Below, in pieces: positions 49,427 to 57,466 of a stretch of DNA of 64,000 bases. Below the pieces are notes generated by a model. That model was not told where the DNA came from. It ran no database searches and saw nothing but the letters and a program-made list of their open reading frames with translations. The DNA comes from JAAYBF01 sp963715445 (GTDB lineage Bacteria; Actinomycetota; Thermoleophilia; Solirubrobacterales; Thermoleophilaceae): contig OY970240.1 of assembly GCA_963715445.1 (NCBI GenBank), positions 1,302,001 to 1,366,000 of the forward strand, in the 5' to 3' direction. Within the stretch, counting starts at the first letter, position 1; every line of letters begins with the position of its first letter. Position numbers and translations under genes: made by a program.

Positions 49427-51574
49427 ATGGAGCGCCTGACAGAGATCGTCCTCCGCAATCGGCGCAAGGTCGTCATCGGCTGGATCGTGCTGCTCTTCGC
49501 GGCGATTGCAGCGATGGGCCCGTCGACCAACTCTCTTTCCGAGAGCTTCAGCGGGACGGGCGAGGGCTTCGAGACGAATCAGCGCATCCAGGAGCTCTAC
49601 GGGACCGGCGGGCAGATGCCTCCGATCGTCCCCGTGGTCACGGTTCCCAAGGGCAAGACGGTCGATTCCCCCGGCGTTCGCAAGGAGCTCGACGCCGCCT
49701 TCACGCGCATCGAGCGCGCGGTGCCCAACGCGCGCGTCGCCTCCTACACCTCGACGGGTGACCGTGCCTTCGTATCCGAGGACGGCCGGACGACCTACGC
49801 CATCGTGCTGCCGCAGTTCTTCGGCGGCTTCGAGGCGCCCCCCGAGGAGGACAAGGTCGAGCGGGCCGTGGAGGACGCGACGGTCGCCGGCGCTCCGCTC
49901 CAGGTCACCGGCTTCTGGGCGCTCTCGCTGGGCGATCAGGACGAGTCCGAGAGCCCGGCCCTGCTGATCGAGGTGCTGATCGGCGGCATCGGCGCGCTCC
50001 TGATCCTCACGCTGCTCTTCGGCATCCGGCTGGCGCTGCTGCCTCTGCTGATGGCGATCTTCGCGATCCCGATCACGTTCCTCCTCCTGTGGCCGATCGC
50101 GGCGCTCACCGACGTCTCGATCATCGTCCAGTTCCTGCTCGCGTTGATAGGCCTCGGCGTGGCGATCGACTACGCGCTGCTCATAGTCATGCGCTGGCGG
50201 GAGGAGCGTGCTGGGGGGCGTGACAACGTCGATGCCGTGCGGGTGTCCATGCGCACCGCCGGCAGGGCCGTTGTATTCAGCGGCACGACCGTTGCGATCG
50301 GCCTGCTGGTGATGGTGGTGCTGCCGGTCCCGACGCTGCGCTCGATCGGGTACGGCGGCCTGCTGATCCCGCTCGTCAGCGTCGCGGTGGCGCTCACGCT
50401 GCTGCCCGTGCTGCTGGCGACCATCGGCCCGCGCCTCGACCGCTCCAAGCACGCGAGCAAGGCCGCCGTTCAGCGCGGGCGCTGGTTCGCGTGGGCGGAG
50501 CTGATCGTGCGCCACCGCTGGGTCGCCGCCATCGCGTCCGCGGCGGTGCTGATCGCGCTCGCCATCCCGTCGCTGTCGATGCAGCTGGGCACTGCCAGCC
50601 CCGAGTCGCTGGCTGCCTCCGGCCCGGCGCGCGAGGGCTTTGACAACCTCGACGACGCAGGCATCGGCAGCGGAGCGATGTCGCCCTTCGAGGTGCTCGT
50701 TCCCGCGGACGAGGCCGACGAGGTGGTATCGAGCCTTGCCGAGGTGGAGGGCGTTCAGGCCGTGGTTGCACCAGAGGATTGGACCGCCGGCGACACACGC
50801 GTGGTGGCGGTGATCCCGGCGGCCGACGGTTACTCGAGCGAGGGTTCGGAGATCCTCGACCGGGTGCGCGCGGCGCTGCCTCCCGGCGTGGACGTGGGAG
50901 GCGCGGCGCCGGAGAACGCTGACTTCGTGGATGCCGTCTACGAGGCGGCGCCGCTGATGATCGCGTTGGTGCTCCTGCTCACCTTCGTGCTGCTAGCGCG
51001 CGCTCTGCGCTCGATCCTGCTCCCGCTCAAGGCGGTGCTGCTCAACCTGTTCTCGCTCGCTGCCGCGATCGGGATCATGGTGCTGGTCTGGCAGGAGGGC
51101 CACGGCTCGGAGCTGATCTGGAACATCGCGGCAACGGGGGCGATCGAGAGCTGGATCCCGATCATGGTCTTCGCCTTCCTGTTCGGGCTCTCGATGGACT
51201 ACGAGGTGTTCATCCTCACGCGCATGCGCGAGGAGTACGACCGCACGGGATCCACCGACAGAGCGGTCGTGGACGGCCTTGGCCACACCGGCCGGCTCGT
51301 CACGAGCGCAGCGCTGATCTTGTTCTTCGCCTTCGCGGCTCTTGCGTCGGCGCCGGACACGGTCTCGAAGATGTTCGCCACGAGCCTCGCGGCGGGCATC
51401 CTGCTCGACGCGACACTGATCCGCGGCCTGCTCGTGCCGGCGGTGGTGTCGCTGATGGGCAGATGGAACTGGTGGCTGCCGTCGCTCCCCGCGCGCCTCT
51501 TGCGTGTCGAGCCGTCGCCGCTGCCTCCGCCCGGGCCGCGCGTGCCGCTGCAGCCCGCGCCCGAAGAGGGCTGA
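49427..51574 (+). CDS. MMPL-family RND transporter
   Basis: 715 residues, 12 predicted helices in two repeats with extracytoplasmic domains. The proton-relay segments GLGVAIDYALLIVMRWREER and FGLSMDYEVFILTRMREEY are present. It ends conventionally after MGRWNWWLPSLPARLLRVE with a short proline-rich tail, in contrast to the fused paralogue at 21301-24114. It probably exports a lipid or hydrophobic surface molecule. A GGGGGTAG purine run precedes ATG 49427. Its upstream 110 bp is AT-richer than its surroundings. Confidence 0.92.
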   Translation: MERLTEIVLRNRRKVVIGWIVLLFAAIAAMGPSTNSLSESFSGTGEGFETNQRIQELYGTGGQMPPIVPVVTVPKGKTVDSPGVRKELDAAFTRIERAVPNARVASYTSTGDRAFVSEDGRTTYAIVLPQFFGGFEAPPEEDKVERAVEDATVAGAPLQVTGFWALSLGDQDESESPALLIEVLIGGIGALLILTLLFGIRLALLPLLMAIFAIPITFLLLWPIAALTDVSIIVQFLLALIGLGVAIDYALLIVMRWREERAGGRDNVDAVRVSMRTAGRAVVFSGTTVAIGLLVMVVLPVPTLRSIGYGGLLIPLVSVAVALTLLPVLLATIGPRLDRSKHASKAAVQRGRWFAWAELIVRHRWVAAIASAAVLIALAIPSLSMQLGTASPESLAASGPAREGFDNLDDAGIGSGAMSPFEVLVPADEADEVVSSLAEVEGVQAVVAPEDWTAGDTRVVAVIPAADGYSSEGSEILDRVRAALPPGVDVGGAAPENADFVDAVYEAAPLMIALVLLLTFVLLARALRSILLPLKAVLLNLFSLAAAIGIMVLVWQEGHGSELIWNIAATGAIESWIPIMVFAFLFGLSMDYEVFILTRMREEYDRTGSTDRAVVDGLGHTGRLVTSAALILFFAFAALASAPDTVSKMFATSLAAGILLDATLIRGLLVPAVVSLMGRWNWWLPSLPARLLRVEPSPLPPPGPRVPLQPAPEEG

Positions 51575-51596
51575 GGGCTCACGGCTGGGTCGTAGG

Positions 51597-51616
51597 CGCG
51601 CGGCGCATGCCGCGCG
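51597..51616. terminator. Bidirectional terminator hairpin
   Basis: Perfect 8-bp arms CGCGCGGC/GCCGCGCG with a GCAT loop in the 42-bp gap between convergent MMPL and PI-PLC-like genes. Confidence 0.55.
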
Positions 51617-53752
51617 TCACGGCTCGATGCCGTTGAGCTCGTCGACCACCCCGAAGAGGTCGCCCGTCTCGTAGAAGTCGACCGCCAGCAGGTTGGCCTG
51701 CTGCCCGCGCAGCCGCTCGCACTCGCGCGCGCGGCGCAGCAGCGGCCGATGGGCGTTGACCTTCGCGGCGTTGCTCGGCCGCGGCGCCGGGCTGGTGTCG
51801 ATCCAGTGGTTGATCAGGAACAGCGGGGCGTCGGCGGGGCCGCGGTTCTCGACGCAGGAGCGAGGCAGCAGAGCCGGATCGGTCAGCTGCCCTGGGCGGT
51901 TGAACGAGTACGGCGTCTCCTGGGTGATCGCATAGGCCTCGCGGTACCAGGGCTCCCCGTGGAAGGGCGGGTTCTCGGCCATCATCACGACCCGCTCGCC
52001 GCTGCGGATCATCTCGGCAAGGGTCGGCCACTCGTCGACAGGCCCGCTGTACGCCATCTCGCCGAGACCGGACTCGTCGACGATCTCGGCGAACTCCTCG
52101 GGCTCGACGCCCTCGTTCTGGTTGATGATCACCACGACCTGGCTCGGGTGGGTGACGAGGAAGTTGCGCATCTCCTCGAGGCTCGTCCTCAGCAGCCGCG
52201 CCCCGATCTCGCAGAAGCGATGGCACATGTGGATGTCGCGCGGGCCCGTCGCGGCCGCCGCTCCGCCGATGTTGTCGCGGATTCGCAGCGCGGCGTCCAC
52301 CGCCGGTGCGCCGATCTCCTCCACGTACGCCTGGCGCGACGCGTTCTCGTCGTCGCCCAGGTCCGTGATCACACGGCCGTCGGGCGCCCGCCTGCCCCAG
52401 TGCGTGTCGATCAGGAAGCCACGCACTCCGGCGGTGAGCTGCGCGGCGATTCCGCTCTCCTGCTGGGCGAACAGCCAGTTCGGGTAGCTGGCCGCGGAGA
52501 ACGAGTTGTGCGTTGCCGCCAGGGCGACCTCGTTGAGAGGTCGGTCGCAGAGCTCGGTATGGCCGTTGCAGCCTCGCACCGGCACCTCGGCCTGCGAGGC
52601 CCCGCCGGTTGCCAGGAACGTCCCCCCGGCGACGACGATCAGCAGAGCGGCGATCCCTCCAGCCGCCAAAGCTCCACGTGACACCAGCCGCGGACGACCG
52701 CTTGCCTCAGCGTCGAGGTCCACGGGCTTCACCACCAGGCTCAGGAGCTCCTGGACGCCCTGGTAGATCAGGAAGATGCCGACGGTGAGCGCGGCGAGCT
52801 GCAGCGCGGCAATCGTGTCCAGCACGATCAGCGCTCCCACCGCGATGAGCGCGAGCGCCCGCAGCGCCCGCATCGAGCGGCGCTCCGGCGTCGTGATCGC
52901 CAGCTCCCAGGCGCGGCGCAGCGGCACATCCACGCCGACCGGGCGGAGCACCGACGCGGCGGCTGCGGCGGTGACCGCGCCGCACGTGGCGAGGAGCAGC
53001 AGCAGGTTGCGCAGGTCGAGCAGGTAGGCATCCCAGACTCCGTCGAGGGCGGCGCGCAGGTTCGGATCGTCGATCGTCCCGATCAGTCGCGCGTGCGCCA
53101 CCAGGTAGGCGACGACAAGCAGCAGCGCGCCGACCGCCACGCCGATCCCGCCACGGCGGATGCTCTCGCGCCGATCGCGCGACAGGGCGAGTGCGCCGCC
53201 AAGCGCCAGCAGCGCCACCACAAGCGTCAGCACCTTGAGATTCCTGGTCGCGCGCGCCGTGGCGAACAGGCCGTCGGGGGGATCGACGCTGAGCACCTCG
53301 ACGTTCGGCCGAACCTTCGGTGCCGCATCCGGCGCGAGCCGCTCGAGGGCGGCCTGCAGGACGACGCCGAGGTTCGCGACCGTCAACGTCACCGTGTCCG
53401 CGTCACGATCGAACACCGACCGGTGGACATCGGCGACCGCGGCGCGGAAGAGGCCGCGGAACGCGCTTCCGCCGACGGCCTGCTGCGCGGCGCCCTGGAT
53501 CAGCTGCCGTACCGCTACGAGATCGCGGTTGGCGCGCAGCACCACGTCGTCGGTCACCGCGACGGCGAGTTGCTCCTGGACGGCCTCGTTCTCGAGCGTG
53601 GCGGCGGCACGCGCGCCGAACTGGTCCGAGTCGAACAGCGCCCGCTGCGCATAGCCCGTCACGCACGCGCACAGCAGCGCGAGAACCCCCAGAATGCCCA
53701 GCGCAGTCGACAAGCTGCCGCGCCGACCATGGCGTCTGCCTGCCTGACGCAT
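51617..53752 (-). CDS. Membrane protein with C-terminal PI-PLC-like domain
   Basis: 711 residues. Helix 1 (about 14-36) precedes an extracytoplasmic domain (about 40-165), then a bundle of about six helices (about 170-390). The last 300 residues match the phosphatidylinositol-specific phospholipase C X-domain fold: ALAATHNSFSAAS with the first catalytic His, GVRGFLIDTHWGRR, MCHRFCEIG with a second His, and VVVIINQNEG. Bacterial PI-PLC-like proteins act on lipids or on glycosyl-phosphatidyl links; here the enzyme would sit outside the membrane. The C-terminal GVVDELNGIEP is common in the family. A TAGGGT -10 lies 7 nt before the ATG. Confidence 0.78.
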   Translation of the reverse strand: MRQAGRRHGRRGSLSTALGILGVLALLCACVTGYAQRALFDSDQFGARAAATLENEAVQEQLAVAVTDDVVLRANRDLVAVRQLIQGAAQQAVGGSAFRGLFRAAVADVHRSVFDRDADTVTLTVANLGVVLQAALERLAPDAAPKVRPNVEVLSVDPPDGLFATARATRNLKVLTLVVALLALGGALALSRDRRESIRRGGIGVAVGALLLVVAYLVAHARLIGTIDDPNLRAALDGVWDAYLLDLRNLLLLLATCGAVTAAAAASVLRPVGVDVPLRRAWELAITTPERRSMRALRALALIAVGALIVLDTIAALQLAALTVGIFLIYQGVQELLSLVVKPVDLDAEASGRPRLVSRGALAAGGIAALLIVVAGGTFLATGGASQAEVPVRGCNGHTELCDRPLNEVALAATHNSFSAASYPNWLFAQQESGIAAQLTAGVRGFLIDTHWGRRAPDGRVITDLGDDENASRQAYVEEIGAPAVDAALRIRDNIGGAAAATGPRDIHMCHRFCEIGARLLRTSLEEMRNFLVTHPSQVVVIINQNEGVEPEEFAEIVDESGLGEMAYSGPVDEWPTLAEMIRSGERVVMMAENPPFHGEPWYREAYAITQETPYSFNRPGQLTDPALLPRSCVENRGPADAPLFLINHWIDTSPAPRPSNAAKVNAHRPLLRRARECERLRGQQANLLAVDFYETGDLFGVVDELNGIEP

Positions 53753-53759
53753 CGCCGGG

Positions 53760-53765
53760 ACCCTA
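53760..53765 (-). promoter_or_regulatory. -10-like element, probable leaderless start of PI-PLC-like gene
   Basis: TAGGGT on the minus strand, 7 nt before ATG 53752. Confidence 0.4.
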
Positions 53766-53864
53766 CAGCGGCCGGCGCCTTAGACATACGGCCGATCTCG
53801 TAGGTGTTGGCCGCGGTGTGGGACGATCGTTCGTCGCGCCGCGGGCGAGGCTACGGTTGCCCAT

Positions 53865-53960
53865 GTGCTTGCCGCCAACGTGGACCTCAAGGCGGATCTC
53901 GATCCGGACTGCGATCGGAGCGCCGCCCGTGAGGCGCGCGAGGCCAAGGGGGATCGCTGA
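53865..53960 (+). CDS. Possible 31-residue small protein
   Basis: GTG start, 31 codons, rich in Asp, Arg, Ala and Lys (VLAANVDLKADLDPDCDR, then REAREAKGDR). It ends 3 nt before the GIY-YIG start, which would allow coupling. No Shine-Dalgarno was seen. Composition is like a real soluble peptide, but length and lack of signals make it doubtful. Confidence 0.3.
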   Translation: MLAANVDLKADLDPDCDRSAAREAREAKGDR

Positions 53961-53963
53961 CCG

Positions 53964-54215
53964 ATGGAGCGCCAGGCCTTCGTGTACCTGCTGCGCTGCG
54001 GCGACGGCAGCCTGTACTGCGGATGGACGATCGACTTGGAGCGCCGCTTCGGGGAGCACCAGGCGGGGAGGGCCAGCCGGTACACGCGCTCGCGCCGGCC
54101 GGTGGAGCTGGCCTGGTCGCTGCCAATGGCCTCCCGCTCGGAGGCGATGCGCGAGGAGGTGCGGATCAAGCGGCTGACCCGCGCAGAGAAGCTCCAGCTC
54201 CTGGGCACGGCCTGA
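53964..54215 (+). CDS. GIY-YIG nuclease family protein
   Basis: 83 residues, a minimal single-domain UPF0213/YhbQ-like GIY-YIG protein. The motif is FVYLLRCGDGSLYCGWT (GIY as VYL, YIG as YCG) followed by the conserved ERRFGEHQAGRASRYTRSRRP and the C-terminal IKRLTRAEKLQLL. The family may nick or bind DNA; the activity of these small forms is poorly defined. It is divergent from the PI-PLC-like gene and followed by a 167-bp gap that is unusually AT-rich. Confidence 0.88.
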   Translation: MERQAFVYLLRCGDGSLYCGWTIDLERRFGEHQAGRASRYTRSRRPVELAWSLPMASRSEAMREEVRIKRLTRAEKLQLLGTA

Positions 54216-54321
54216 GGCGGCCGCTGCCTCAGGCCGAGGTTGGAGGAGCCGCACGCCGCCGTTCTCGGTCGGCACCCTTTCCTCGACGCAGACCTGGTCT
54301 TGTATCAAGAAGAAAAGGGAG

Positions 54322-54351
54322 TTATCAAAGACAAATAACTGATTTTATGTA
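54322..54351 (+). promoter_or_regulatory. Candidate promoter of AbiEi-like module
   Basis: TTATCA (54322-54327), 18-nt spacer, TATGTA (54346-54351) in an AT-rich stretch. The -35 region lies in an inverted repeat AGTTAT/ATAACT (54320-54325, 54335-54340), a second possible operator. Confidence 0.4.
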
Positions 54352-54362
54352 ATCGACGTGCT

Positions 54363-54382
54363 ATTCTTCTCTTTAGAAGAAT
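54363..54382 (+). promoter_or_regulatory. Palindrome abutting the start codon of the AbiEi-like gene
   Basis: Perfect 8-bp arms ATTCTTCT/AGAAGAAT with a CTTT spacer; the right arm ends directly before ATG 54383. It occupies the ribosome-binding position, so it could be an operator, or an RNA hairpin that hides the purine-rich AGAAGA. Confidence 0.6.
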
Positions 54383-55474
54383 ATGCCTTCAATAGGAGAA
54401 AAAGCGGCCAATATCCTGACTAGAGCCCTAGATGGGGCTATCGTCGAGAACGTTTCCACCGAACAGGGGGCGGATCTACTGGTCTGCTCGCGAGACGGGC
54501 AGAAAGCGATTCCGCTTCAGGCCAAGTGGGTGGGCAACGCCTCACCCGATCAGCTCCGTCGTGCAGTCGACCAAGTATCCGGGCCATGGCCCGCGGATCT
54601 CGTGATCGTTGCGGAGCGATTCTCTTCTAGCGCCGTGGAGTGGTTGCGCGAGCGCGACGCGAACTGGGCCGAGTCCAGCGGTCGGGCGCGTATCCTCGGT
54701 CCGGAGGGCCTGATCGTTATTCGCGACGCCGCGCACTGGCCTGCTGGCGCGCCTTCCCGCTTCGCCTGGTCGCCGTCGGCGCTGTGGATCGCCGAGACGA
54801 TGCTCACCTGGCCGGACCCGAGCTTGCGTATCGCCGATCTGGCGGAGCGGAGCGGATGGTCGGCGGCAAGGGTCGCCAAGGTCCTGACCTACTTCGACCA
54901 GAAGGGATGGACTGAGAAGCGGGGGGGCGAGCGCGGGCGTGGGGCGAGTCGGGTCTTCGCCAATCCGGACGGCATGCTCGAGGAGTGGGCGCCGGCTGTT
55001 ACCGGCGCACGACGCCGACAGCGGCTGGCCCATCGCGCGACCAATGACGTCATGGCCTTCCTCTTCGAGGATCTCGCACCCTCGCTGGATCGGGGCGTTA
55101 GGTGGGCTTTGACGGGATGGCCGGCACTGGAGCTGGTGGCGTCCCACATGACTTCCGTCTCGACCCTGCAGGTCTACGTCCACGAGGACGACTTCGCCGG
55201 TCCTCTGACAAAGGCGATCGACGGGGCGGGGCTTCGCGAGGTCGACGAGGGCGGCCGAGTGGCATTCTGGATCGCGGACGACCGTCTGTTCCGTCAAGCC
55301 GTTCGCTTCAATGGCCCGCCCGTGGTCGCTGCCCCGCGCCTGTACGCGGATCTCGAGGCGATGGGCTCCCGTGGGATCGACGCCGCCGCGCACGTAAAGC
55401 GAGAGTTCCTCACACCCATGTTTGCGTCGGTCCAGGAGAAGGCGCGGCCGGAAGGCGAGGCGATCGACCGATGA
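54383..55474 (+). CDS. AbiEi-type antitoxin-like regulator with nuclease-fold N-terminus and winged helix
   Basis: 363 residues. The N-terminal about 115 residues look like a PD-(D/E)XK-type fold: GADLLV (Asp31), then IPLQAKW (Gln46-x-Lys48, a QxK variant) and VIVAERF. A winged helix follows (about 145-180: LRIADLAERSGWSAARVAKVL). The C-terminal half carries the AbiEi-like signature WALTGWPALELVASH, LQVYVHED and APRLYADLEAMGSRGID. AbiEi antitoxins repress their own promoter and oppose a nucleotidyltransferase toxin. The 4-nt ATGA overlap with the next gene couples them. The AT-rich leader with palindromes suggests autoregulation and possible acquisition by transfer. Confidence 0.72.
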   Translation: MPSIGEKAANILTRALDGAIVENVSTEQGADLLVCSRDGQKAIPLQAKWVGNASPDQLRRAVDQVSGPWPADLVIVAERFSSSAVEWLRERDANWAESSGRARILGPEGLIVIRDAAHWPAGAPSRFAWSPSALWIAETMLTWPDPSLRIADLAERSGWSAARVAKVLTYFDQKGWTEKRGGERGRGASRVFANPDGMLEEWAPAVTGARRRQRLAHRATNDVMAFLFEDLAPSLDRGVRWALTGWPALELVASHMTSVSTLQVYVHEDDFAGPLTKAIDGAGLREVDEGGRVAFWIADDRLFRQAVRFNGPPVVAAPRLYADLEAMGSRGIDAAAHVKREFLTPMFASVQEKARPEGEAIDR

Positions 55475-56307
55475 AGGTCGAGGAGCCGCGCAGCGCCGAG
55501 GCTCGAGCCCGAGCGGAGCGAGCGCTCGTGCTGCTCCTGCACGAGCTCCGCGATGACGACATCGGCCTGATCGTCCTCGGTGGCCTCGTGCCGGAGATCC
55601 TCACGAGCGGTCAGGACCACGCGATCCCGGAGCATCTCGGCACCACCGACGTCGACGTGCTGCTGATCACCCATGTCGACGGGGAGCTTGATCTGGGCGG
55701 GATCGAGCGTGCGTTGAAGCGGCTCGACTTCCATCGAGACGATGAGGATTGGCGTTGGCGTGGACGGGTTTCGGAGCTCCCCGTGAAGATCGAGTTCCTG
55801 TGCGACCTGGACAACCACGTCGAGGGAGAGGTCATCCGGCCGTACGGCTGCGAGACGTTGGCGGCGATGAACCTGCGCGGCACAGGCTACGTCGCCCGCG
55901 ACTTCACCGTCGAGTCGCTGAGCGCTGAGGTGGACGGGGTAGGTCGCGTGACTGTCGAAGCCCGCTTCGCGGGTCTCTGCGGCTACCTGTTGTCGAAGTG
56001 CGTCGCGGTCCGCACCCGTGCCGCTGACAAGGACTACTACGACTTCGGCTACGTGCTCCTGCACAATCGCGCCGGCGGCCCCGAGGCGGCGGCCCGGGCT
56101 CTGCGCTACGGGGATCTCGGCGATGCGCTGGTTGGGCTGTCGAGTACCTTGCTAGAGGTCCGCGAGCGCTACCGCAGTCCCCGCGACGCGGGACCCAGTG
56201 GCTACTTCGCCCAGGCGGTGCAGGTCGATCCCGGGATTGACGAAATGCTCACGCGACAGGATGCGGTAGACGCCGTTGGGCGGTTCTTCTCCGAGCTGGC
56301 TGGCTAA
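55471..56307 (+). CDS. AbiEii-like nucleotidyltransferase (toxin candidate)
   Basis: 278 residues. The nucleotidyltransferase motif has GG in IVLGGLVPEIL (Gly37-Gly38), the DxD pair in TTDVDVLLI (Asp60, Asp62), and a third acidic residue as Glu in VKIEFLCD. It is larger than the module-1 enzyme (182 residues), and the domain after the fold is helical with a DKDYYDFGYVLLHN segment also seen in AbiEii-like proteins. It would be a type IV-like toxin neutralised by the upstream regulator. The start is ATG in the ATGA overlap; the open frame upstream is out of context. Its 3' end overlaps the convergent GH3 gene by 4 bp. Confidence 0.8.
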   Translation: MKVEEPRSAEARARAERALVLLLHELRDDDIGLIVLGGLVPEILTSGQDHAIPEHLGTTDVDVLLITHVDGELDLGGIERALKRLDFHRDDEDWRWRGRVSELPVKIEFLCDLDNHVEGEVIRPYGCETLAAMNLRGTGYVARDFTVESLSAEVDGVGRVTVEARFAGLCGYLLSKCVAVRTRAADKDYYDFGYVLLHNRAGGPEAAARALRYGDLGDALVGLSSTLLEVRERYRSPRDAGPSGYFAQAVQVDPGIDEMLTRQDAVDAVGRFFSELAG

Positions 56308-57443
56308 CGAGCCGGGTTGAGGCCCAGCCGCCGCTTGAGCTTCGCCACTCGCTGGGCGCTCTCTCGCACGCGCCCGGCGAACGCGGGATCGCGCCGGGCG
56401 CGGCGCAGCAGGCGCGGGTAGACGAGGTTCCAGCTTCCCGAGCCGGTCATCAGCACGATGTCGGCGCCGGCCTGAATAGACCGCGCGGCCGCCGTCGCGA
56501 CGCCGGAGCGGTCGAGGACGGCCTGGGCCTCGATCGAGTCGGTGATCGTGACGCCGCGGAAGTGGAGCTGATCGCGCAGGACGTCCTGGAGCAGGACGGG
56601 GGATTGGGAGGCGATGTTGCGCGGGGCGAAGGCGGGGTAGACGGCGTGGCCGGCCATGACCAGCGGCGCGTCGGCTGCCACAGCAGCCCGGAACGGCTCG
56701 AGGTCGGTGGCTTCGAGCTCGGCGCGTGAGGCGCCGATCGTCTCCGAGCTGTCATCGGTGTTGACGGTCGCGCGGCCCAGGCCGGGGAAGTGCTTGGCCG
56801 TGGCGGCGATCCCCGCGCGCGCGTGCGCGCGAAGGGCGGCCGTCGTGAGAGACGCGACCCGGCGCGGGGGGCCGGGGTAGAGGCGCCCGCCGAGCGCGCC
56901 GCCGCCGCTGGACGGGGTCACGTCGGCGACGGGGGCGAGGTTCACGTTGACGCCGACATGCCGCAGCCCGCGCGCAGCCTCGGTCGCCGCGACGTCAGCC
57001 GCCTCAGGCGAGGCGAGGGCGCTCTGCGGCTCGGCCGGTCCGGCGAACGGCACGTTGCGGATCTCCCCGCCCTCCTGGTCGGCCGCGATCAGCGCGCCAC
57101 CGTGTGCGACTCGCTGGATCGTCCCGGTAAGGCGCCGCAGCTGCGGCGCGTCGACCACGTTGCCCCCGAACAGGATCACCCCCGCGCCCTCGCCGTTGCG
57201 CAATCGGCGGCGGATGTAGTCGGGTGCCGAGGCGCCGTCGAAGCTCATCACCAGCAGCTGGCCGACGGCGCGCTCGAGCGGAAGGCGGGACACAGAAGGC
57301 GAAGGCGCCGCATCGCGCCGGCGTTCCTGCGGTGCATCGCCGTCCCCCACCCCGACGGCCACGCCCAACGCGGCGGCCACGACCGCGACCACGGCGAGCG
57401 CCAGCAGGCGTCCCCGGTGCACGGGGCTTGAAGGCAGCTGCAT
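56304..57443 (-). CDS. GH3-family beta-N-acetylhexosaminidase-like protein (NagZ-like), membrane-anchored
   Basis: 379 residues. An N-terminal anchor or signal helix (about 12-32) precedes a GH3 N-domain barrel: RAVGQLLVMSFDG, AADQEGGEIRNV, KHFPGLGRATVNTDD with the His of the acid/base loop region, and TDSIEAQAV carrying the nucleophile Asp. NagZ-type enzymes cleave GlcNAc from muropeptides; this one would act outside or be secreted. RNVPFAGPAEPQ replaces the more usual RLxxPF segment. It is convergent with the nucleotidyltransferase gene, sharing 4 bp. A TAGGCT -10 lies 7 nt before the ATG. Confidence 0.88.
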   Translation of the reverse strand: MQLPSSPVHRGRLLALAVVAVVAAALGVAVGVGDGDAPQERRRDAAPSPSVSRLPLERAVGQLLVMSFDGASAPDYIRRRLRNGEGAGVILFGGNVVDAPQLRRLTGTIQRVAHGGALIAADQEGGEIRNVPFAGPAEPQSALASPEAADVAATEAARGLRHVGVNVNLAPVADVTPSSGGGALGGRLYPGPPRRVASLTTAALRAHARAGIAATAKHFPGLGRATVNTDDSSETIGASRAELEATDLEPFRAAVAADAPLVMAGHAVYPAFAPRNIASQSPVLLQDVLRDQLHFRGVTITDSIEAQAVLDRSGVATAAARSIQAGADIVLMTGSGSWNLVYPRLLRRARRDPAFAGRVRESAQRVAKLKRRLGLNPAR

Positions 57444-57450
57444 CCCGCGC

Positions 57451-57456
57451 AGCCTA
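57451..57456 (-). promoter_or_regulatory. -10-like element, probable leaderless start of GH3 gene
   Basis: TAGGCT on the minus strand, 7 nt before ATG 57443. Confidence 0.4.
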
Positions 57457-57466
57457 GTTGTGGGCT

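Noticed and set aside
55102..55470. In-frame N-terminal extension of the AbiEii-like nucleotidyltransferase
   Set aside because: It lies wholly inside the regulator gene in another frame; the ATGA overlap at 55471 is the natural start.
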